DNA from: an uncultured Verrucomicrobia subdivision 3 bacterium
Lineage (GTDB): Bacteria > Verrucomicrobiota > Verrucomicrobiia > Limisphaerales > UBA11358
Length of the DNA stretch: 50,627 bases
Direction: 5' to 3'
Assembly: GCA_903895255.1 (NCBI GenBank)
Contig: CAITTG010000080.1
Coordinates: 1 to 50,627 of the forward strand
A program made the position numbers and the translations under genes. Of the stretch, positions 1 through 7,251 are shown piece by piece. The notes beneath the pieces were generated by a model. It made no database searches, was not told the DNA's origin, and was given only the letters and a program-made list of their open reading frames with translations. The first letter of the stretch is position 1; each line of letters opens with the position of its first letter.

Positions 1-929
1 GAACCGTGCGGCAACCCAGGGTCGGTGCCCACCCACGCGAGGTAACACGCTGTGACTAATGCGTCAAAATAACTGCCGCCGGGATTGTGGCCAATAAGCA
101 AATCATTCAGGATCCCGGTGGCATTGGCATGGGCCGGCATGACCACATTGGTAAAATAAGCGGGATTGTAACCGCCCGCCGAGTAATTGGTGTAGGCATT
201 TATCAACGTCATCATGGCCGAGCCAGATTTGTCAAAATTGCCCGCCAGGTCATTTTGCAAGTTGGTGACAGCCAGTTTGACTTCACTGGAATTGGTCGTC
301 TTCCGATTCAAATCCGGCCAGTCACTCCGGCTGAACAACACGCGTGGATGACAAAATGGGCCGGGGTCCAGCGAAAGCTGCCGGACGGAGGTGGGAGGCA
401 GCAGGCCGGGGTTGCGGCCCACTTGATGATTGGGATTAAATGCCCCGACATGGTCCCAGACATTTACCCAGGCATACCGGCTGACCGTGTTGACACCATC
501 GGTGGCCACCACTTGAAATTGATAAACCCCGGGCGTGGGCAGCAAGACTGAGACCTGGGGGAGGGACGTATTGTTTGTCAAAAAAGTGGCGGCTCCACTG
601 GTGGCAAACGAATTAAATGTATCCGTGATTTGCGACCAGGAATAACTCATGGGCGTGAAGTTGGTCGCCCAGGCGATCAAGGTTACCATGGCTGGAGCGT
701 TGGTTGGCAAGGTCACGATGGGCTGGTGGGCATTGCTGACGGTGGAAACGGTCTTTATCAGGATCGCGGGGTCGGTGTAAGAGGCCAACAGCCGCGTGGC
801 ATGCCAACAGAATAACACACACAACGCCAGGCGAGCGCCAACCTTTCGCGGCGGAGAGTGCGGCGAACGCCAAGCCGGGGTAACGGGGGCGGAAATCTGT
901 TCAAAGCCCGCCGGTTTATAATTACTCAT
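1..929 (-). CDS. Heparinase II/III-like secreted protein, 3' part beyond window
   Basis: An open frame runs from ATG at 929 leftward to the window edge without a stop, about 309 codons seen. The N-terminus has a basic stretch (SPPRKVGARLA) followed by a hydrophobic core (LCVLFCWHATRLLA), consistent with a signal peptide. Residues about 55-160 look like an Ig/PKD-type beta-sandwich rich in Thr, Val and Asn. Residues about 193-210 read HPRVLFSRSDWPDLNRK, which matches HPRILISPADLPDLRRR in the gene at 13199 and YPRVLFSPQDVPML in the gene at 17737; in those two proteins the motif opens the lyase alpha-toroid. The catalytic part lies outside the window, so lyase activity is inferred. It is divergent from the main cluster and carries the same upstream repeat element. 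Confidence 0.75.
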   Translation of the reverse strand, partial: MSNYKPAGFEQISAPVTPAWRSPHSPPRKVGARLALCVLFCWHATRLLASYTDPAILIKTVSTVSNAHQPIVTLPTNAPAMVTLIAWATNFTPMSYSWSQITDTFNSFATSGAATFLTNNTSLPQVSVLLPTPGVYQFQVVATDGVNTVSRYAWVNVWDHVGAFNPNHQVGRNPGLLPPTSVRQLSLDPGPFCHPRVLFSRSDWPDLNRKTTNSSEVKLAVTNLQNDLAGNFDKSGSAMMTLINAYTNYSAGGYNPAYFTNVVMPAHANATGILNDLLIGHNPGGSYFDALVTACYLAWVGTDPGLPHG

Positions 930-978
930 GTCAGGGTTATGTTCAGGAAAAAATACCACCGAACGGTGGGCGGTCGAA

Positions 979-1014
979 GGGCAATGTTGCGTCGAAGACG
1001 GGTGATTTTACATC
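979..1014 (-). promoter_or_regulatory. 21-bp direct-repeat operator upstream of the divergent gene
   Basis: Read on the minus strand, GATGTAAAATCACCC begins at 1014 and GACGCAACATTGCCC begins at 993, exactly 21 bp apart. The proximal end lies about 50 bp before the ATG at 929. It belongs to the eight-site family described in the findings. Its orientation is toward its own gene, opposite to all the other sites. Confidence 0.6.
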
Positions 1015-1085
1015 GCTGAATTAGGGCGTCCCAAGGAAGATCAAGTTCGGGTCAACTGAAGTAGCCGTTGCTTCCCGAGTCGGAC

Positions 1086-1103
1086 TTGGGGAATTTTCCC
1101 CAA
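1086..1103. repeat. Short perfect inverted repeat between divergent units
   Basis: The arms TTGGGGA and TCCCCAA flank a 4-nt spacer (ATTT). No T-run follows on either strand, so a terminator is unlikely. Its mid-position between two divergent promoters would fit an operator, but this is inference only. Confidence 0.35.
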
Positions 1104-1225
1104 CCATGGCCCTAGATTGGAGGCCGGCAGGATGCGAAAAAGTCGATGATTGAACTGAGGTCAGGGAGTTCCTGAAAAAGAACTTTCATATCTTTTTTAT
1201 CCATGATGTTTAATTGCCCCCGGTT

Positions 1226-1260
1226 GACGCAATTTATACCCTCCCCGGTGAATTTTTCCA
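1226..1260 (+). promoter_or_regulatory. Direct-repeat operator upstream of operon 1 (degenerate second half)
   Basis: GACGCAATTTATACCC begins at 1226. A weaker half-site, GGTGAATTTTTCC, begins at 1247, 21 bp later, with one base missing relative to the family consensus. It lies about 75 bp upstream of the ATG at 1336. It is the weakest of the eight sites. Confidence 0.45.
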
Positions 1261-1335
1261 GTTTATCCTGATTTTAAATCATGCGTTCAAAAATGCTTTA
1301 TTTTTTGCCGTCCGGCTTTGAGTGGAGTGGTGCCC

Positions 1336-3666
1336 ATGAATGAGTCGACTGCATCAGGTGTCCGGCGGGGCCCGAAAAAGAAGGGTTCGAATGATCACAA
1401 GGCATTTGCTGCCTCGCTGGCTGCCAATTATTGTGCCGGTCGGGTGGTTATCAATCGTTACGACTTTGAGCGGGGTAATTTGCTCACAAACCGGATGGAA
1501 TTTAATCTTGGACCGAGGCAATTCGCGGTGTCGTTACCGGACTCGGAATGGCAGGTGGCCAGCCAGATGACGCGCCCGAACGATGAGGAGGTGTGGGACG
1601 TGGTGATGCGCTTCGAATGTCGGGCCGGGCAACTTAAGCAAGCAGCGCTGGCGGTGGAATTGGTTTTCGACCAATGGTCAGCCGACAATTATGCACTATT
1701 GCCGGCGGCCGCGTATCATGGCAACCGTTTTTTAGCCCGGAAAATTCCCTATTCGCCGAAGTTGTATTTTGTGCAGGACATTGGGAAGGACAAGCCGGTG
1801 ATTATTTCTGATGTGCCGCGTTTAAATTCCGGGGAGGGAGTCTCCCGCATCCAGGAGCGCAGCGGCAGTCTGGCGGCACCGGCGATTGGGTTTCAGGATC
1901 CCCGGTCGGGCCGCGGATGCCTGATGCTCACCAGCCAAGGCAATTCACTGGGTGATTACGGGCTGAGTATTGAGGAATCCCGCCAGCGGGACCAGGCGGT
2001 CATTAGTTTGACCAGTCCAGTCGTGCGTGAATTGCACAGTTACCGCATCTGTGACCGGGAATTTCCCTCCGAAGACCGGCCGCGTGATTTCAAGGCGGGG
2101 GACGTGGTCGAGCTTGGATTCCGGCTGGTGTTTTTTGACGCCTCCCGTCCGCAGGATCTGTTCGACCGATTTGCAAAGGAACGAAAAAATTGCGGGCCAC
2201 GCAGAACACGCCTGCCGGTGATGCCGTTTTCCGCTTGTTTTCATTTGCAGGAGCAAAAGTTTAACCAGGATAATTTTGTGGACCAGCACGGTTATTACTC
2301 CGTCGGACCGCGCCAAAATTATTTGCAGGACTGGCAAATTGGCTGGACCGGCGGGATGATCAGCACCTATCCGCTGCTGTTCGCCGGCAGCCCTCAGACA
2401 CGCAAAAATGTGGTGCGCAACTTCGACTGGCTGTTTCGCGCGGGCATCGCCCCCGCCGGTTTTTTTTGGGATGCGGGACGGAATGGGACCGAGTGGATCG
2501 GGGGTGACATTCGCAAGCCCCATACCGGCCACTGGCATCTCATCCGCAAAAGCGGGGACGCGGTTTTTTATATCGTCAAGCAGTTCCAGTTGATGGAACA
2601 ACTGGGAATCAGGGTGAAACCGGCTTGGCGCAACGGGTTGAAGACCGTTTGTGATGCCCTGATGAAACTCTGGCAGGCAAATGGCCAGTTCGGGCAGTTC
2701 GTGCACTCATTGTCGGGAGAAATCTGTGTGGGGGGCTCGACCAGCGGCGCGATTATTCCGGCGGCGCTGGTGTTGGCCGGGGAGTATTTCCAGGCTCCCC
2801 AATACCTTGAAGTGGCGGCGGCGGCCGGGGAAAAATTTTACCGGGAATTCACGGTCAAAGGTTTGAGCTGCGGCGGTCCGGGAGACGCACTGCAAAATCC
2901 CGACTCGGAGTCGTGGTACGCGTTAATTGAAAGTTATGCGGCCTTGTACGAAAGCAGTGGCAATAAAGCTTGGTTGCAACGGGCAGCCGAGACCGCGCGG
3001 CAATTTTCGACCTGGGTGGTGGCTTATGATTTTAAATTTCCGCCGAAATCCACCTTTGCCCGGGCGGGCATTCGGACGACCGGCGCGGTCTATGCCAACA
3101 CCCAGAACAAGCATGCCGCGCCGGGGCTGTGCACTTTTTCCGGACTCGGCCTGCTGAAGTTGTATCGCGCCACGGGCGACCGGTTTCACCTGGAACTGCT
3201 GCAAGACATTGCCTTTGGCCTGCCGCAGTATCTGCCGCATCCGCTGCGGCCCTTGGGCAAAGCAAAGCCAGGCTGGATGTGCGAGCGCGTAAACCTCACC
3301 GATTGGGAGGGGCCCGAACGCATCGGCGAAACGCTGGAAATGACCACTTGGGCTGAAACCGCGCTCATGCTCACGACGATTGAGATTCCGGGGCTCTATG
3401 TGCAACCAGACCAAGGGTTGGTGATCGCTTTTGATAACGTCACGGCCGAAATCGCCGGGGAAAAGGACGGTGAATTGCTGGTGCGGGTGCATAATCCCAC
3501 GCCCGCACCGGCGGCGGTGCGCGTCCTCGCGGAAAGCCGGCCGGCGGCTGGACGGCCACTGCCCAATAATTATTTGCTTGCTGGCAGGGTGGAGGCATTG
3601 ATGGCGGGGGAAGTGAGAACTTTGAGATTTCCCCCATGCACAATGGACGGCATCTCCAAAAAATGA
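1336..3666 (+). CDS. Putative six-hairpin glycosidase, family not recognised (776 aa)
   Basis: First gene of operon 1. The start at ATG 1336 is chosen because GGAG (1324-1327) lies 8 nt upstream; an in-frame TTG at 1318 is possible. No signal peptide is visible, so the enzyme is probably cytoplasmic. Residues about 25-290 look like a beta-sandwich domain. Residues about 310-690 are rich in aromatic/Gly helical-hairpin motifs (WQIGWTGGM, GFFWDAGRNGTEWIG, GGSTSGAIIPAALVLAGEYF) typical of (alpha/alpha)6-barrel glycoside hydrolases. The last about 70 residues look like a small beta domain. I cannot assign a GH family or catalytic residues. The stop overlaps the next start as ATGA, so it is probably co-translated with the GH42 gene, and a role on the same oligosaccharide is inferred. 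Confidence 0.75.
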   Translation: MNESTASGVRRGPKKKGSNDHKAFAASLAANYCAGRVVINRYDFERGNLLTNRMEFNLGPRQFAVSLPDSEWQVASQMTRPNDEEVWDVVMRFECRAGQLKQAALAVELVFDQWSADNYALLPAAAYHGNRFLARKIPYSPKLYFVQDIGKDKPVIISDVPRLNSGEGVSRIQERSGSLAAPAIGFQDPRSGRGCLMLTSQGNSLGDYGLSIEESRQRDQAVISLTSPVVRELHSYRICDREFPSEDRPRDFKAGDVVELGFRLVFFDASRPQDLFDRFAKERKNCGPRRTRLPVMPFSACFHLQEQKFNQDNFVDQHGYYSVGPRQNYLQDWQIGWTGGMISTYPLLFAGSPQTRKNVVRNFDWLFRAGIAPAGFFWDAGRNGTEWIGGDIRKPHTGHWHLIRKSGDAVFYIVKQFQLMEQLGIRVKPAWRNGLKTVCDALMKLWQANGQFGQFVHSLSGEICVGGSTSGAIIPAALVLAGEYFQAPQYLEVAAAAGEKFYREFTVKGLSCGGPGDALQNPDSESWYALIESYAALYESSGNKAWLQRAAETARQFSTWVVAYDFKFPPKSTFARAGIRTTGAVYANTQNKHAAPGLCTFSGLGLLKLYRATGDRFHLELLQDIAFGLPQYLPHPLRPLGKAKPGWMCERVNLTDWEGPERIGETLEMTTWAETALMLTTIEIPGLYVQPDQGLVIAFDNVTAEIAGEKDGELLVRVHNPTPAPAAVRVLAESRPAAGRPLPNNYLLAGRVEALMAGEVRTLRFPPCTMDGISKK

Positions 3667-5717
3667 AATATTTTGGAGCGTCATATTACCCGGAGCACTT
3701 GGATGTCGGTGAAGCCCGACGTGAGGGCTTGCGGGGTGGATTGGTGGAACTGAAGCGGGACGCGGAGTTGATGCGGGCGGCGGGGTTTAACCTGGTGCGG
3801 ATGGGGGAATTTGCGTGGAGCCGCATTGAGCCGGCGGCGGGGCGGTGGGATTTTGACTGGCTGGAGGAGGCGGTGGACACGCTGGGCAGGCAGGGTATTC
3901 AGTCGCTGCTGTGCACGCCGACGGCGGCCCCGCCAAAATGGTTGATGGACCGGCATCCGGAGATTTATCCGGTGGGGGCGGACGGCCGGCGGCGTGAATT
4001 TGGCCGGCGCCGGCATTATTGCGTCAATAACGACCAGTATCACGCTTTTACCGCGCGGATCGTCACGGCGCTGGCGGAGCGGTTTAAAGATAATCCCCGG
4101 GTGATTGGCTACCAGTTGGATAACGAATTCATGGCGGAGCAGCCGCATTGTTATTGCGCGATGTGCCGGGCGAAATTTCAGGCGTGGTTGCAGCGGAAAT
4201 TTGGCACGATTGCGGAGCTGAACCGGCGGTGGGGGACGCACTTTTGGAGCCAGGCTTATGGAAGTTTTGCGGAGGTGGAACCGCCCAAGCCGGGGCATCA
4301 TCCCGCGGCCCGGCTGGACTGGCACCGGTTTTTCTCGGAGGCGTTCGTGGACTACGCTCGGGGACAGCGAGCCATCCTTAAGGGCATCGCGCCGGGCCAG
4401 TTGGTGACGCACAATGTTTGCTCGAGTGGCTTCCTGGATTTACTTGATTTAAACCAGTTGGGATCGCTGCTGGACGTGGTGGGCGTGGATAATTATCCGT
4501 TCGGATGGACCTTGGAAAATGAGTATGGGAACACCGGGGACCAGGAATACCATCCGGCGATGGCCAGTTTTGCCCTGAGCATGACGCGGGGCTGGCGGCG
4601 GGCGGCGTTTTGGGTGACGGAGGCGCAAACCGGGCGCACGTTCCGCCCCCGCCAGTTGGTGGGGCCGGGATGGTTGCGGGTGTGGACCCATCAGGAAATC
4701 GCGCACGGGGCGGAGGCGGTCTTGTGGTTTCATTGGCGGCAATTCGCGTCGGGTGTTGAGCAGTTGTTGCAGGCGATTTTGGAAAGCGACGGGGAGCCGC
4801 GCCGGCGATATGATGAAATTCAGGCCACGATCCGTGAATGGCAGGTGGTGGCTGCCGAAGTGGCCGGGGCGCGGCCCCGGCCTGAGGTGGCGCTACTGCG
4901 GGATTTCGAGGTTGACTGGGCACTGGAGGATGGGCGGACCCACCCGGAATTCCGTTATCTGCGGCATCTTTACATTTATTACCGGGGTTTGTTCGAACAG
5001 CACGTCAACGCGGATGTGGCGGCGCCGGGGCAGGACTGGCACGGTTACAAACTGGTGCTGGCACCTTCGCTCGTGCTGATGGACGCGGCGCGGGCCGCCA
5101 GTTTACGGGAATATGTGGAGGGCGGCGGGACCCTGGTGTTGACCGTGCAATCTGGTGTGCGCCAGCCGGACAACGGGTTGCACCGGTGCCGGCTGCCCGC
5201 GTATTTGACGGAGTTATGCGGGGTGGAAATCCAGGAGCAAAACGCCTTGCAAGGTGCGGACACCACCGGGCTGATGCCGGTTGGATGGGGTTTTGGCAAA
5301 ACCCGTTACGAAGGCGGGCAGCTGTTTGAAATCCTCAAGCTGACCACCGCCCAAAGCCTGTTGGAATACAGTGACCACTGGTTTGCCGGCACGCCGGCGG
5401 TGACGGTGAACCGGTTTGGCCGGGGCACGGTGTATTATGTGGCCACGGTGCCGGCGGGGCCACTGGCCGGGGAATTGCTGGCCCACGTCCTGGCGGGTTG
5501 CGGGGTGACGCCCAATGTGCGGAGCAGCAGTTCGCCGATGGTGGAAACGGTCAAAACCATCAAGGGAGACCGGGAATTTTTGCACTTGATCAATTTCAGC
5601 GGGGAGACACAAACGGTGGCGTTGCGCGGCAATTACCAAACCATTGCGCAGCGGGAAAAATGTGGGAGCACGGTAGAACTAAACCCATTCGGAGCCGTCA
5701 TTTTACGACGGGAGTAG
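3663..5717 (+). CDS. GH42 beta-galactosidase
   Basis: Glycoside hydrolase family 42, which removes terminal beta-galactose from oligosaccharides with retention. The 684-aa length is normal for the family. It opens with KYFGASYYPEHLD, the usual GH42 TIM-barrel start, which favours ATG 3663 over an in-frame ATG at 3636. The acid/base is Glu155 in QLDNEF and the predicted nucleophile is Glu320 in FWVTEAQTG. Cys120, Cys163, Cys165 and Cys168 reproduce the spacing of the structural zinc site of this family. The C-terminal half contains the trimerisation/beta-galactosidase domain (ALLRDFEVDWAL onward) and a small all-beta tail. There is no signal peptide, so it acts in the cytoplasm. It overlaps the previous gene by 4 nt and is followed after 1 nt by GH43. 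Confidence 0.93.
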   Translation: MKYFGASYYPEHLDVGEARREGLRGGLVELKRDAELMRAAGFNLVRMGEFAWSRIEPAAGRWDFDWLEEAVDTLGRQGIQSLLCTPTAAPPKWLMDRHPEIYPVGADGRRREFGRRRHYCVNNDQYHAFTARIVTALAERFKDNPRVIGYQLDNEFMAEQPHCYCAMCRAKFQAWLQRKFGTIAELNRRWGTHFWSQAYGSFAEVEPPKPGHHPAARLDWHRFFSEAFVDYARGQRAILKGIAPGQLVTHNVCSSGFLDLLDLNQLGSLLDVVGVDNYPFGWTLENEYGNTGDQEYHPAMASFALSMTRGWRRAAFWVTEAQTGRTFRPRQLVGPGWLRVWTHQEIAHGAEAVLWFHWRQFASGVEQLLQAILESDGEPRRRYDEIQATIREWQVVAAEVAGARPRPEVALLRDFEVDWALEDGRTHPEFRYLRHLYIYYRGLFEQHVNADVAAPGQDWHGYKLVLAPSLVLMDAARAASLREYVEGGGTLVLTVQSGVRQPDNGLHRCRLPAYLTELCGVEIQEQNALQGADTTGLMPVGWGFGKTRYEGGQLFEILKLTTAQSLLEYSDHWFAGTPAVTVNRFGRGTVYYVATVPAGPLAGELLAHVLAGCGVTPNVRSSSSPMVETVKTIKGDREFLHLINFSGETQTVALRGNYQTIAQREKCGSTVELNPFGAVILRRE

Positions 5718-5718
5718 C

Positions 5719-7251
5719 ATGATTTATCACAATCCAGTCATTCCTGGGTTTTACCCCGATCCGAGCGTGTGCCGGGTGGGGGAAGACTTTTACCTGGTCA
5801 ACAGCAGCTTTGAGTACTTTCCGGGGGTGCCGATCTGGCACAGCCGGGATTTGATTCATTGGCGGCAGTTGGGGCATGTGCTGACCCGGCGGAGTCAATT
5901 GGAGCTGGCAGGAGTGCGTTGTTCCGATGGTATTTATGCGCCGACGCTGCGGCATCACCGGGGCGTTTTTTATATGATTACGACGCTGGTCAACGCCGGC
6001 TCCTATCGCAATTTTTGGGTGACCGCCACGGACCCGGCCGGGCCGTGGAGCGATCCGGTTTGGTATGATCAAAATGGTATTGACCCCTCGTTGTTTTTCG
6101 ATGAGGACGGTCGCGTTTATTTTCAATCCAACCGCGGGATGACCTTCAAAATGGAGCGGGCCATTTACCAGAGCGAAGTGGACCTGGCATCGGGCCGGCG
6201 GCTGACCGAGCCCGCCATGATCTGGCGGGGCAGTGGCGGGAGCTACGTGGAGGGCCCGCATATTTATAAACGGGAAGGCTGGTATTACCTGCTGACTGCG
6301 GAGGGCGGGACGAGTTACGGGCACCTGGTGGCCGTGGCGCGGAGCCGGAATGTTTGGGGTGATTATGAAGGCTGCCCGCACAATCCGATTTTATCCAACC
6401 GCCATGCCTACGAGGGGTTGCACGGCACCGGCCATGCCGATCTGGTGGAGGCGGCAGACGGTTCCTGGTGGATGGTCCATCTGGCGTTTCGGAAAACGGT
6501 GGGGGACGTGCACACCCTGGGCCGGGAGACGTGCCTGACGCCGGTGAGCTGGCGGGCGGGCTGGCCGGTGGTGAATCAAAACGGTACCACGGCGGAAACC
6601 ATCGAGACCAACACCCTCCCCCGGCAGCCGTGGCCGGAAACCGGTGGGCGTGATGATTTCGACATGCCGCAACTGGGCGGGCGGTGGATTTATCTGCGGA
6701 ATCCGGAGCTGAACGATTACTCGCTGACCGAACGACCGGGATTTTTGCGATTGCATGGCCGGGCGGTCGGGCTGGACGAGCTGGCTTCACCGACCCTGGT
6801 GGCCCGGCGGCAGCAGCATTTTGAGTTCCGGGCGGGCACCCGCTTGGAATTTGAACCGGGCACGCCGCAGGAAGAGGCAGGGATGGCGTTGCTGATGACC
6901 CACGAGCATCATTACGATTTTTGCGTGACGAACCGGGCGGGGCGGCGGGTGCTTCAAGTACGTTATCATTTGGAGTTAATCCGGCATCTGGCGGTGGAGG
7001 TCCCGCTACCGTCCGGTCCAGTGGACCTGCAAATCACGGGGACGCGCGAGCACTATATATTTTCCTTTGCCCAGGCCGGCAAAGACTTCTGCGAAATCGC
7101 GCGGGTGAACACGCGTTATCTGGGCACAGAGGTGACGGGCGGTTACAATGGTGTGGTGATTGCCCTGTATGCCACCGGGAACGGGAGAGAGTGTGCTGCG
7201 CCAGCGGATTTTGACTGGTTTGATTATCGGCCGGAAGGAGTCGGTCAATGA
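5719..7251 (+). CDS. GH43 beta-xylosidase/alpha-L-arabinofuranosidase
   Basis: Family 43 five-bladed beta-propeller with a C-terminal concanavalin-like domain, 510 aa. The three inverting-mechanism carboxylates are in place: base Asp14 in FYPDPSVCRVG, pKa modulator Asp122 in GIDPSLFFDEDG, and acid Glu178 in SYVEGPHIYKREGWYYLL. The beta-sandwich begins near residue 310 (RDDFDMPQLGGRWIYLRNP). This organisation is that of bacterial beta-xylosidases and arabinofuranosidases; the linkage cannot be decided from sequence. No signal peptide is present, so it is presumably cytoplasmic. It starts 1 nt after the GH42 stop, with GGGAG just upstream, and its own stop overlaps the transporter start. Only about half similar to the second GH43 at 9833, so the two probably have different specificities. 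Confidence 0.92.
   Translation: MIYHNPVIPGFYPDPSVCRVGEDFYLVNSSFEYFPGVPIWHSRDLIHWRQLGHVLTRRSQLELAGVRCSDGIYAPTLRHHRGVFYMITTLVNAGSYRNFWVTATDPAGPWSDPVWYDQNGIDPSLFFDEDGRVYFQSNRGMTFKMERAIYQSEVDLASGRRLTEPAMIWRGSGGSYVEGPHIYKREGWYYLLTAEGGTSYGHLVAVARSRNVWGDYEGCPHNPILSNRHAYEGLHGTGHADLVEAADGSWWMVHLAFRKTVGDVHTLGRETCLTPVSWRAGWPVVNQNGTTAETIETNTLPRQPWPETGGRDDFDMPQLGGRWIYLRNPELNDYSLTERPGFLRLHGRAVGLDELASPTLVARRQQHFEFRAGTRLEFEPGTPQEEAGMALLMTHEHHYDFCVTNRAGRRVLQVRYHLELIRHLAVEVPLPSGPVDLQITGTREHYIFSFAQAGKDFCEIARVNTRYLGTEVTGGYNGVVIALYATGNGRECAAPADFDWFDYRPEGVGQ

Larger units (their letters stand above)
930..1335. other. Divergent intergenic region
   Basis: About 400 bp separate the minus-strand gene from the main operon. 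I see no credible small gene here. The region holds two repeat operators (979-1014 for the left gene, 1226-1260 for the right operon) and one inverted repeat at 1086-1103. The stretch 1110-1220 is AT-richer than the surrounding genes, but no confident -10/-35 pair could be assigned. Confidence 0.5.

Noticed and set aside
87..551. 154-codon open frame on the plus strand
   Set aside because: It is antisense to the partial lyase gene, whose frame has a signal peptide and a family motif.
1340..1570. Alternative frame with a hydrophobic stretch resembling a signal peptide (ITRHLLPRWLPIIVPVGWLS)
   Set aside because: I considered a frameshift that would export the 1336 protein, but the main frame is coding-like across the region and has its own ribosome-binding site.
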